Origin: Desulfobulbaceae bacterium
GTDB lineage: Bacteria > Desulfobacterota > Desulfobulbia > Desulfobulbales > SURF-16
Length of the DNA stretch: 48,090 nucleotides
Direction: 5' to 3'
Assembly: GCA_023230525.1 (NCBI GenBank)
Contig: JALNXE010000027.1
Span: 1 to 48,090 of the forward strand
The notes beneath the pieces are model-generated. The model was not told the origin of the DNA. It saw only the letters and a list, made by a program, of their open reading frames with translations, and made no database searches. This document shows, in pieces, positions 9,031 to 16,299 of the stretch; positions within the stretch are counted from its first letter, which is position 1, and every line of letters begins with the position of its first letter. The position numbers and the translations under genes were made by a program.

Positions 9031-10521
9031 CTACAGCCTGTTCCTGAACTGCTCGATAATTGTTTCCATGCGCATGCCGCGTGAGCCTTTGACCAGCACC
9101 AGATCCCCGCTGCCCAGTTCACCCAGGGCGATCAGTTTGACAATGGCCTCCACGATATCCTCTTTGTTCTCCATCTGTTTTGCCTGTTTCATGGTCATCC
9201 GGGCATCGAGGGCGCCTTCCACCACCTTTCTGGCAAACTGGCCATAGGCAAAAAGATAATCAAATGCCTTGCAGGCCGCGTTCTCACCCAGCCGGCGATG
9301 GGCCGCTTCGCTGGTCTCGCCCAGTTCGAGCATGTCGCCCAGAATGGCCACGCTCTTTTTATTTTTCTTCATGGCCCGCACCGTCTCCAGCGCCGCCAGC
9401 ATGGAGGCCGGGTTGGCGTTGTAGCAGTCATTGATGATCTTCAGCCCGCCGATGGTTTCCATCTGCAGCCTTTTATCATAGGGGGTGAAGTTCATCAGCC
9501 CCTGGGCGATCTGTTCGGCCTTTACCCCGGCGGCGTGCGCCATGGCCGCCGCGGCCAGGGCGTTGCCGATGTTGTGTTCGCCCAGGCTGCGGATAGTAAT
9601 TCTCACCTTTTCGCCGCCCACATGCAGGGTGAAAAGCATGCCTTCCTCGCCCAGGTTGCGCACATGGGTGGCCCGCACGTAAGCATTGCGGCTGCGGCCG
9701 AAGGTAATCTGCTCCTGGCTGCAGTTGCGGGCAAGAGCCCTTACCCGCTTGTCATCGATATTGACACATAATTTGGCCCAGGACTTGCCGCCCTTAAACA
9801 GCTCGCCCTTGGCCCTGGCCACCCCGTCAATGGAATGCAGCCCGGCCAGATGGGCGCCCTGGATATTGACGATGCAGGCGATGTCCGGGTCGGCGATGTC
9901 GGTCATTCTGGCGATTTCTCCGGGCCGGTTCATGCCCATTTCCAGCACCGCCACCTCATGGCAGGTATCCGCCCGCAGCAGGGTCAGCGGCAGGCCGATC
10001 AGGTTGTTTAAGTTGCCTTCGGTCTTCAGGACATTGTATTCCTCTTTCAGAATGGCGGCGCACATCTCCTTGACCGTTGTCTTGCCGGAGCTGCCGGTAA
10101 GGGCGATGACCTGCAGGTTGGGCATGGAGGCCCGGCGGTAGGCGGCCAGATCTCCCAGGGCCTCCAGCGGGTCTGCCACCAGAATAACCGGCACGGGCAG
10201 TTTTTCTTCCACCATGCCGGAGACGATGACGCCGGCAGCTCCCTTGCGGACCGCCTCCTTGACAAACTCCCGCCCGTCAAAATTCTCCCCGGACAGGGCC
10301 ACAAAGAGATCCCCCGGCTGCAGGGTGCGGGTATCCGTGGAGATGGCGCGGAAATTGGCCTCGGACGCGCCGCTGACAAAACGTCCTCCGGTGGCCAGCA
10401 GCACCTGGCTCAAGGTCCAGACCGGATCCTGCACCGTATTGAAGCCATAGCCGAACTCAGTCGTCGCCGGACCGGCTGCAAGTCGGCAGCACTCTTTTTC
10501 CGTGCTTCGTTCCAGTTCCAT
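9031..10521 (-). CDS. murF: UDP-MurNAc-tripeptide--D-Ala-D-Ala ligase MurF
   Basis: MurF adds D-Ala-D-Ala to complete the UDP-MurNAc-pentapeptide. Visible motifs are ISTDTRTLQPGDLFVAL, the P-loop ALTGSSGKTTVKEM near residue 140, EMGMNRPGEIARM, LGEHNIGNALAAAAMA and INDCYNANPASM. The 496 residues include about 30 extra N-terminal residues compared with the usual core. The start is well supported because AGGAG lies 8 bases upstream of the ATG at 10521. No ddl gene follows, so D-Ala-D-Ala ligase must be encoded elsewhere. Confidence 0.96.
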   Translation of the reverse strand: MELERSTEKECCRLAAGPATTEFGYGFNTVQDPVWTLSQVLLATGGRFVSGASEANFRAISTDTRTLQPGDLFVALSGENFDGREFVKEAVRKGAAGVIVSGMVEEKLPVPVILVADPLEALGDLAAYRRASMPNLQVIALTGSSGKTTVKEMCAAILKEEYNVLKTEGNLNNLIGLPLTLLRADTCHEVAVLEMGMNRPGEIARMTDIADPDIACIVNIQGAHLAGLHSIDGVARAKGELFKGGKSWAKLCVNIDDKRVRALARNCSQEQITFGRSRNAYVRATHVRNLGEEGMLFTLHVGGEKVRITIRSLGEHNIGNALAAAAMAHAAGVKAEQIAQGLMNFTPYDKRLQMETIGGLKIINDCYNANPASMLAALETVRAMKKNKKSVAILGDMLELGETSEAAHRRLGENAACKAFDYLFAYGQFARKVVEGALDARMTMKQAKQMENKEDIVEAIVKLIALGELGSGDLVLVKGSRGMRMETIIEQFRNRL

Positions 10522-10539
10522 GCCCTTTCTCCTTTTGCC

Positions 10540-12135
10540 CTATGCTGCCTGTCTGGCAATATTAAGCTGCTCTCTGGCCTGCTCGCGATCATCAAAAAAC
10601 AACTTCCGGCTGCCCTTGATCTGATAACACTCATGACCCTTGCCACTGATCAGCACCACGTCCCCCGCCTGGGCGCCGCAAATGGCGATACGGATTGCCT
10701 CAGCCCGTTCCTCCACCATGTCATACCCTTTCATCTGCCGGGCCTGCAGGAGCTGCTCGCCCTTTGCTTTCGCCAGCTTTTCTTCCCTGATGCCCGCCTC
10801 GATCTCCGCCATGATCTGCAGCGGCGGCTCACTGCGCGGATTATCCGAAGTCACCAGCAGCACATCGGCCAGCCGCGCCGCCACGCTCCCCATCAGCGGT
10901 CTCTTGCCCCGGTCCCGGTCTCCGCCGCAGCCGAACACGACAATCAAACGCGCCGGCCGGAGCGCCCGCAGGGTCAGCAGCACATTTTCCAGGGCGTCCG
11001 GGGTATGGGCATAGTCGACAAAGACGCTGGCCAGCTCTCTGCCTTCCCGCGCCGTGTCACCATCGGGCAACACTCTCTCCAGCCGGCCCGGCACACCCCT
11101 CACCCCTGCCACCCCCTGGCAGATGGCCGGCAGGTCATAGCCCAGTGCCGTTCCGCAACCGATGACCCCCAGCAGGTTGCGGAGGTTGAATTCACCCACC
11201 AGCGGACTTGCCAGCACAAAACGTGCCCCGGCAGAAACGATCTCCGCCCTGATCCCCTGCAGATCGAAAGTGAAATTCCTGGCCTGGATCAGCCCCCTGC
11301 CGATGCCGCAGGTCAGACAGGCATGCCTGCCCCGTTCCAGCCCGGCGATCAGCCGGCCGCACCAGTTATCACTCTCCAACTCCCCTTCTTCCCCATTGCC
11401 CAGCACGATGACCCCTTGGCCATCCTCTTTGAGGTAGGAGGCAAAGAGCTTTTCCTTCTCGGCAAAATAGCCGGCCATGCTGCCGTGAAAATCCAGATGG
11501 TCCCGGCTGATATTGGTAAAGAGCGCCACATCAAAGAAAACGCCGTTCACCCGCTGCAGGGCCAGGGCATGGGAGGAAACCTCCATGGCGACATGGGTAA
11601 CCCCCGCAGCAAGCATCTGTTCGAGAACCTGCTGCAGCTCCACCGGCTGGGGGGTGGTCAGCGCGGCAGGGAACTCCTGGCCCTGATAGCGGACACTCAC
11701 CGTACCGATGATACCGGGAACCCCGCCCGCCCGCTGAATCATCGCCTCCAGCAGATAGGTGCTGGTGGTCTTGCCGTTGGTGCCGGTGATGCCGATCATC
11801 TTCATTCGGCGGCAGGGAAAATCAAAAAAGGCCGCGGCAAGATATCCCAAAGCCCTGCCGGTATCATCTATTTTCATGAGCGGCACGGCACATTTTTCGG
11901 CATAATCACGGCCGGCCACCACCGCGGCACAGCCTTTGGCCACGGCATCATTGATAAAACGGTGGCCATCCACCGTGGCGCCTGCCACGGCGACAAACAG
12001 CATACCGGGGGAAACCTTTCTTGAGTCATCCGCCACCCCGCAGATTTCAATATCCTTGTCATGCTCAGGACAAAGGATGGCCAGTTCTGCGGCGGCGAGA
12101 AGATCGCCCAGTCTTTTTTTCCGCATCTGCGCCAT
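10540..12135 (-). CDS. murE: UDP-MurNAc-L-Ala-D-Glu--meso-diaminopimelate ligase MurE
   Basis: MurE adds the third amino acid of the peptidoglycan stem. The 531-residue protein has the ligase P-loop ITGTNGKTTSTYL near residue 115, NISRDHLDFHGSM and DYAHTPDALENVL. The DNPRSEPP motif is the signature of the meso-diaminopimelate-specific enzyme rather than the lysine type, so the cell wall is predicted to be of the Gram-negative A1gamma type. It begins 3 bases after the stop of the ftsI-position gene's reading frame on the same strand, consistent with one operon. Confidence 0.97.
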   Translation of the reverse strand: MAQMRKKRLGDLLAAAELAILCPEHDKDIEICGVADDSRKVSPGMLFVAVAGATVDGHRFINDAVAKGCAAVVAGRDYAEKCAVPLMKIDDTGRALGYLAAAFFDFPCRRMKMIGITGTNGKTTSTYLLEAMIQRAGGVPGIIGTVSVRYQGQEFPAALTTPQPVELQQVLEQMLAAGVTHVAMEVSSHALALQRVNGVFFDVALFTNISRDHLDFHGSMAGYFAEKEKLFASYLKEDGQGVIVLGNGEEGELESDNWCGRLIAGLERGRHACLTCGIGRGLIQARNFTFDLQGIRAEIVSAGARFVLASPLVGEFNLRNLLGVIGCGTALGYDLPAICQGVAGVRGVPGRLERVLPDGDTAREGRELASVFVDYAHTPDALENVLLTLRALRPARLIVVFGCGGDRDRGKRPLMGSVAARLADVLLVTSDNPRSEPPLQIMAEIEAGIREEKLAKAKGEQLLQARQMKGYDMVEERAEAIRIAICGAQAGDVVLISGKGHECYQIKGSRKLFFDDREQAREQLNIARQAA

Positions 12136-12138
12136 GGA

Positions 12139-14199
12139 TTACCGCTTTGCCTCTGCCTTCAAAATAACCAGGGTCCCCTTTTTCAACCTGCTGCCCGCAT
12201 CGGGGTGCTGTTTTCTGACCACCCCCGAACCTTCGATCACCACCTTGACATCAAAACCATCCAGGTCCTGCAGAGCCTTGCGGATGCTCATGCCCCGCAC
12301 ATCGATCATGGTGTCCGGATCGGTTTTTCTGCCCCCCACCACATCAAACCCCAACTGCTTATTACGCAGTATCCAGCGCTGGAAGATTTCCTCCCTGGAT
12401 ACCGGCTGCGGGAGAGTCCTGGCGCTTTCCTTCTGATGATGCAATTTGAGGGCGGCCTGCAGGAAGGAATCAGTGTGCTGCTTCACCGGCGAGGCCTGCA
12501 TCAGATCGATTTTGGCATCGTCAATAACCACCAGCATCACCAGTTCAGGTTTGCTCACCGTGATCGAGGCAAGGGCCAGTCCATTGCAATGCCGGACCAC
12601 CATATCCGGTTTCCCTTCCGGCTCCGTGGTCTGGCCGGCAGCAGGGGCCGGCCCGGCCGGCGCTGTTTCGCCTTCAGCCACGGGGGGAGCGGTCATTGCC
12701 TCTGCGGCTGCCGTATCAATCCGGGGCCGCAGAATTTCGCCCACCAGCACGGCATCTGCGGGGCGGGTCTTCCCCTGTAAAAAAAGAACAAGGTCCCGGC
12801 TTGCCTCTGGGCCGATGACCTTGTTTTCCTGTGGCGGCCACGGCCATTCCTCCAGCTTTCCTGTCGCTGAAAGAGTGGCCTGCAGAAGGTGAGGGGTAAC
12901 GGCATTGCCGCCGTTTACCAGGGCGGCATACCCGCACAGCAGCCCTATCCCCGTTTCCTTGCCGCCATTATCTCCAGGCAGGTCAAGCCTGCACTGACCA
13001 ACTCTGTCCAGGATTTTGCCGAAATCGGAAAAATCCACCTGGCCGTTTTCCGCCCCGGCCCGCTCATCATCCAGAGCAGCCGCCAGCCAGTCGGAGACAT
13101 ATGACCCGTCCTGGAGTTGCACCCATGGAGATTTTGCCGGGCCTTCGCGTATTTTTTTCATCACCCGGGGCACCAGCGATTTAGCAACTTCAACCGGGGC
13201 CTGTGCTGCGGCAGGCTGGCCGGCGGCAAGGGCCTGCTGCGCCTGGTCAAAATTTGCCGCATCCTTGAAAATGAGCGCCAGTACCCCCGGGTCCACCCGG
13301 CCGGCCATCATCCGGTCCCCGTCTTCAATGCTGTTCGCCATCCCCAGTTTTGTGGCGGCAAAGTACGGCAGTTTGGCATAGGCCAGAACTTCGCCCCCCG
13401 CCGCGTCCATCACCAGGGCGCTCACGGCTGTCAACCCATCAGCCGCCGCACCATCCTGCCGTATGTCATTCAGCAATGCCGTCATTTCCTGCTCCAGCAG
13501 CAATTGCATTTTGGCGTCCAGGGTAAGAACCAGACTTTTTCCGCCGTCGGCCATGGGTCCTGAATCCGGTGCCGCCGAACCGCCAAGCAGCAGATTGTCA
13601 TAAAAGAGTTCTATGCCCGACAACCCGTGCCCGTCTTTTACCTCGCCGACGATCTGCCCCATATTCGCCCGGCTTGGATTAAATCGTTGTTCCTGCTCAT
13701 AAAAATAAACTCCTGGAAGATTCAAGGCCGCAACCGCGGCTGCCTTCTCAGGAGAAATATTTTTCACCACCCACTTATAGCTCCTCTGGGTTTTCAGTTC
13801 ATTGAGCACGTCTTTTTCATCAAGATTCAAGGCATCGGCCAGCAGCGTAACCGTCTTTTCAATGTTGTCAAACTCCAGGGGTTTGACATAGATCGAGTCA
13901 ACTTTAAAGCTGATGGCAAGCTCATTAAGGTTACGGTCATAAATATTTCTGCGCCTGACTTCTTCCTTTTTCGGCGGTACGGCAAGGGAAACTTCCTCAT
14001 TTACCTTGACGGTGTCGTTTTTTGCCCTGTCACCTTCTCCAGGAGGGCTCTGCCGGAAAAAAAGAAAAAAGCCCGCGGCCATGATGAGAATGACCAAGAA
14101 CCCGGCCAGAAGCTGCAGTCTGACAATTCTTTTCTTCTTCTCCTCATCCTGCCTGTATCCCCCTCCTAAACCCCAGTTGCTGTCATTGTAGCCTTTCAT
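12139..14199 (-). CDS. FtsI/PBP3-position protein with a degenerate transpeptidase domain and a PASTA domain
   Basis: The 686-residue frame is intact and sits at the ftsI place, overlapping ftsL by four bases. It has one membrane segment (residues 28-48) and a PBP dimerisation domain with recognisable motifs (NIYDRNLNELAISFKVDSIY at 85-104; RFNPSRANMGQIVGE at 172-186; GLSGIELFYDNLL at 192-204). A transpeptidase-like fold follows at 223-565, then a C-terminal PASTA domain (about 630-686). The active site is gone. Where SxxK should follow EPG, the protein reads DPGVLALIFK (303-312). The SxN region reads LAAALDDERAG, and no KTG or KSG motif exists before the final strand LVMLVVIDDAK. It therefore looks like a catalytically dead scaffold. 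Disrupted sequence is unlikely because the surrounding fold markers stay in frame. Confidence 0.85.
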   Translation of the reverse strand: MKGYNDSNWGLGGGYRQDEEKKKRIVRLQLLAGFLVILIMAAGFFLFFRQSPPGEGDRAKNDTVKVNEEVSLAVPPKKEEVRRRNIYDRNLNELAISFKVDSIYVKPLEFDNIEKTVTLLADALNLDEKDVLNELKTQRSYKWVVKNISPEKAAAVAALNLPGVYFYEQEQRFNPSRANMGQIVGEVKDGHGLSGIELFYDNLLLGGSAAPDSGPMADGGKSLVLTLDAKMQLLLEQEMTALLNDIRQDGAAADGLTAVSALVMDAAGGEVLAYAKLPYFAATKLGMANSIEDGDRMMAGRVDPGVLALIFKDAANFDQAQQALAAGQPAAAQAPVEVAKSLVPRVMKKIREGPAKSPWVQLQDGSYVSDWLAAALDDERAGAENGQVDFSDFGKILDRVGQCRLDLPGDNGGKETGIGLLCGYAALVNGGNAVTPHLLQATLSATGKLEEWPWPPQENKVIGPEASRDLVLFLQGKTRPADAVLVGEILRPRIDTAAAEAMTAPPVAEGETAPAGPAPAAGQTTEPEGKPDMVVRHCNGLALASITVSKPELVMLVVIDDAKIDLMQASPVKQHTDSFLQAALKLHHQKESARTLPQPVSREEIFQRWILRNKQLGFDVVGGRKTDPDTMIDVRGMSIRKALQDLDGFDVKVVIEGSGVVRKQHPDAGSRLKKGTLVILKAEAKR

Positions 14200-14576
14200 G
14201 GTTCAGGAATCCGTACCATTACCCCGCCCCCGGCACTCTGTTCCACGGTGGGGTAGAGCGAAAGTTTTGCTGCAGCAACGGTTTCAATCCGTTTTCTGTC
14301 AAGCAGCTGCCCCTTCTGGGCCCGCAGCTTGTTGCTCACCTTCTGCAATGCATGCTTTTCAGCCTGCACTCCGGTCAAAGAGTCCAGTCCACGCCTGATG
14401 CTCCACGAAAACCAGTAACTACCCGCCACGCCGACCAGGGTGGCACAGACGATAACCACGCCGGCCAGTTTCCAGAACCAGCCTCCCAGGGCCAATTTCT
14501 GGCCTGGTCCCTTTTGGCTCAGCTTTCTGCCGAGGCTCGGCTTGTAGTTATAGCGTGAAGAAAATTGCGCGGACAT
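14196..14576 (-). CDS. ftsL: FtsL-like cell-division protein
   Basis: A 126-residue bitopic protein with a basic N-terminal stretch, one membrane segment (about residues 35-57) and a periplasmic coiled-coil helix (LTGVQAEKHALQKVSNKLRA). This is the FtsL layout, and it lies in the FtsL position between rsmH and ftsI. Sequence conservation in the family is poor, so the call rests on size, topology and context. The ATG at 14576 overlaps the rsmH stop (TGATG); a GTG one codon upstream is also possible. In standard divisomes FtsL with FtsB and FtsQ activates FtsWI. Confidence 0.85.
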   Translation of the reverse strand: MSAQFSSRYNYKPSLGRKLSQKGPGQKLALGGWFWKLAGVVIVCATLVGVAGSYWFSWSIRRGLDSLTGVQAEKHALQKVSNKLRAQKGQLLDRKRIETVAAAKLSLYPTVEQSAGGGVMVRIPEP

Positions 14577-15469
14577 CACTCACCCCGCACCGCGGCAACG
14601 CGCAGCCTGGCGCTTCTTGAACGCGGATTTGTCAAGATCTCTTCCTCCGCCGCAGTAACCGCTTTTGCCGTTACCGGCTCCAGGGCAGGATTATTTCGAA
14701 AAGCCCGCTTCACCAGACGATCCTCCAGGGAATGAAATGAAATTACACAGATACGCCCTCCTGGCTTTACAATACCTGCTGCGCTGCCTAAAATTTGCTC
14801 AAGGTTGTCGAGTTCCCGGTTCACCGCAATGCGCAGGGCCTGGAAAACCTTGGTGGCGACATGGATTTTTTTGGGCCAGAATCTGCGCGGAACAGCGTTT
14901 TCGACAATCTTTACCAACTGATCAGTCGTCGCCAGTGGGATCTTCCTGCGGACGTCAACCACATAAGACGCGATCCGCCTGGCCTGACGTTCCTCTCCGT
15001 ACAAGTAGAAAATGTCGGCCAGCTCCTGCTCGCTGGCCCGGTTCAACAAATCCGCCGCTGTTTCCCGGCTTCTGACATCCATGCGCATGTCCAGGGGCTC
15101 GGAACCCTGAAAGGTAAATCCTCGGCCGCTTACATCCAACTGCAGGGACGACAGCCCCAGATCAAGCAGCAACCCGTCAACCCGGTCCACCTTAAGCTCT
15201 GCCAGAACCTCCCGGATCTCGGCAAAATTGCGCCGCACAAACTCAACTCTGCCCTGATACCTCTCCAGATTGACCCGGGCCCGGGCCAGGGCATCTTCAT
15301 CCCAGTCAAACCCTATCACCCGGCCGCTGGGACTGCTTGCCTCAAGAATCGCCCCGCTATGCCCGCCGAGCCCCAGGTTCCCATCCACATAGAGGCCGCC
15401 ATCCTGCGGAGCCAGGTAGTGGATTACCTCATCCAGCAAGACCGGCAGATGTACCGGCTTTGTTTGCAT
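14576..15469 (-). CDS. rsmH: 16S rRNA (cytosine1402-N4)-methyltransferase RsmH (MraW)
   Basis: RsmH methylates C1402 of 16S rRNA in the ribosomal P site using S-adenosylmethionine. The 297-residue protein begins with HLPVLLDEVIHYL and shows the SAM-binding motif YVDGNLGLGGHSGAIL, the motifs GLLLDLGLSSLQLD and GFTFQGSEPLDMRMD, and the conserved C-terminal ISFHSLEDRLVKRAFR and NPRSRSARLRVA. It lies immediately after mraZ, the standard first pair of the cluster. Confidence 0.97.
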   Translation of the reverse strand: MQTKPVHLPVLLDEVIHYLAPQDGGLYVDGNLGLGGHSGAILEASSPSGRVIGFDWDEDALARARVNLERYQGRVEFVRRNFAEIREVLAELKVDRVDGLLLDLGLSSLQLDVSGRGFTFQGSEPLDMRMDVRSRETAADLLNRASEQELADIFYLYGEERQARRIASYVVDVRRKIPLATTDQLVKIVENAVPRRFWPKKIHVATKVFQALRIAVNRELDNLEQILGSAAGIVKPGGRICVISFHSLEDRLVKRAFRNNPALEPVTAKAVTAAEEEILTNPRSRSARLRVAAVRGE

Positions 15470-15472
15470 CGG

Positions 15473-15952
15473 TTAAAAGAGGCCCAGCTCATGCAGGGTC
15501 GAGTCAAATTCATTAAAATCCTGCGGTGTTATACTGCTTTCCGCCTGCCAGGTATCCTTGTTCCATATCTCAAAAAACGGTCCCATGCCCATCATCACCA
15601 CATCTTTTTTCAGATCAAGCTGATTGCGCAGATGCATGGGCAGGATGATGCGGCCGTTCCTGTCGATCTGACACTCCTCCGATCCTCCGATCAGGTAGCG
15701 GATCATCCTTTGGAACTGGGGATCTTTTTTTTCCTTGCTGAGCAGAGTGGCTTCCATTTTCTCCCACTCCTGCAGGGGATAGATGCGCAGACAGGTGCGC
15801 CATGGCGGGGTAATCAGCAGCCGGTCATCATAATCACGCAGGAGCACCTCCCGAAAACGGGACGGCACATTCAGCCTCCCTTTCCCGTCCAGCGTATGTT
15901 CAGATCTGCCTCTGAAGCGGCTTGGCTGGCTCACAATGACTGTCTCACTCAC
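15473..15952 (-). CDS. mraZ: Transcriptional regulator MraZ
   Basis: MraZ is an AbrB-like DNA-binding protein that represses the dcw operon by binding repeats near its own start. The 159-residue protein has two SpoVT/AbrB-type halves: HTLDGKGRLNVPSRFRE near residue 19 and CQIDRNGRIILPMHLRNQ near residue 93. The start codon is GTG at 15952. Its ribosome-binding region overlaps the last G-run of the putative MraZ boxes, so autoregulation could act on both transcription and translation. Confidence 0.95.
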   Translation of the reverse strand: MSETVIVSQPSRFRGRSEHTLDGKGRLNVPSRFREVLLRDYDDRLLITPPWRTCLRIYPLQEWEKMEATLLSKEKKDPQFQRMIRYLIGGSEECQIDRNGRIILPMHLRNQLDLKKDVVMMGMGPFFEIWNKDTWQAESSITPQDFNEFDSTLHELGLF

Positions 15953-15959
15953 TCTTTAT

Positions 15960-15984
15960 CCCCTCTGCACCCTATTGCCCCACT
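15960..15984 (-). promoter_or_regulatory. Putative MraZ operator (three G-runs) in the mraZ leader
   Basis: Read on the minus strand, the leader carries three runs of three or four G spaced 9-10 bases apart (TGGGG, AGGG, AGGGG). This resembles the TGGG repeats with about 10-bp period that MraZ binds in other bacteria. They lie downstream of the predicted transcription start and upstream of the GTG start. Confidence 0.5.
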
Positions 15985-15995
15985 TTACACCATAG

Positions 15996-16032
15996 TATGA
16001 TACTTATAAGAGGCAACGAACAGAAGTGTCAA
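15996..16032 (-). promoter_or_regulatory. Strong sigma70-type promoter of the dcw operon
   Basis: On the minus strand a perfect -35 box TTGACA (16,027-16,032) is followed after 18 bases by TATAAG (16,003-16,008), five of six matches to the -10 consensus. Transcription would start near 15,996, giving a leader of roughly 44 bases before mraZ. No comparable promoter was seen further down the operon. Confidence 0.75.
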
Positions 16033-16232
16033 GAGGAAATATTGGCCTGTTTTCGGGCAAAAACATGGGGATGCGGCATTTTTTACCACATATTGTGTAC
16101 CACATCAGGAGCGCAACAACATATGGAAAGAAAGGAGGCTACAGGAAGGGAAAAAAGCGAAAATTATTTTTTACGGAAAGCGTGGTGTAAAGTGGGGTGA
16201 AAAAACCATTCCCCACAGAACGGCGCTGTCGA

Positions 16233-16279
16233 GGCACCCCTTGCGGGTGCCCGATCCCAGGGCACCCGCAAGGGGTGCC
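16233..16279. repeat. Perfect 20-bp inverted repeat with 7-base loop
   Basis: Arms at 16,233-16,252 and 16,260-16,279 are perfect inverted copies (GGCACCCCTTGCGGGTGCCC) around a 7-base loop. It lies just after the stop of the GGDEF/TPR gene and about 200 bases upstream of the dcw promoter. It has no T tract. It could end transcripts of the selA operon, or be a REP-like element. The rest of the 347-base gap between mraZ and this gene holds only the dcw promoter region. Confidence 0.75.
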
Positions 16280-16299
16280 CCCGACGCCATGGAAGGTTG

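Noticed and set aside
12139..14199. Loss of FtsI motifs explained by frameshifts
   Set aside because: Family landmarks before, between and after the missing motifs stay in one frame, so compensating frameshifts are unlikely.
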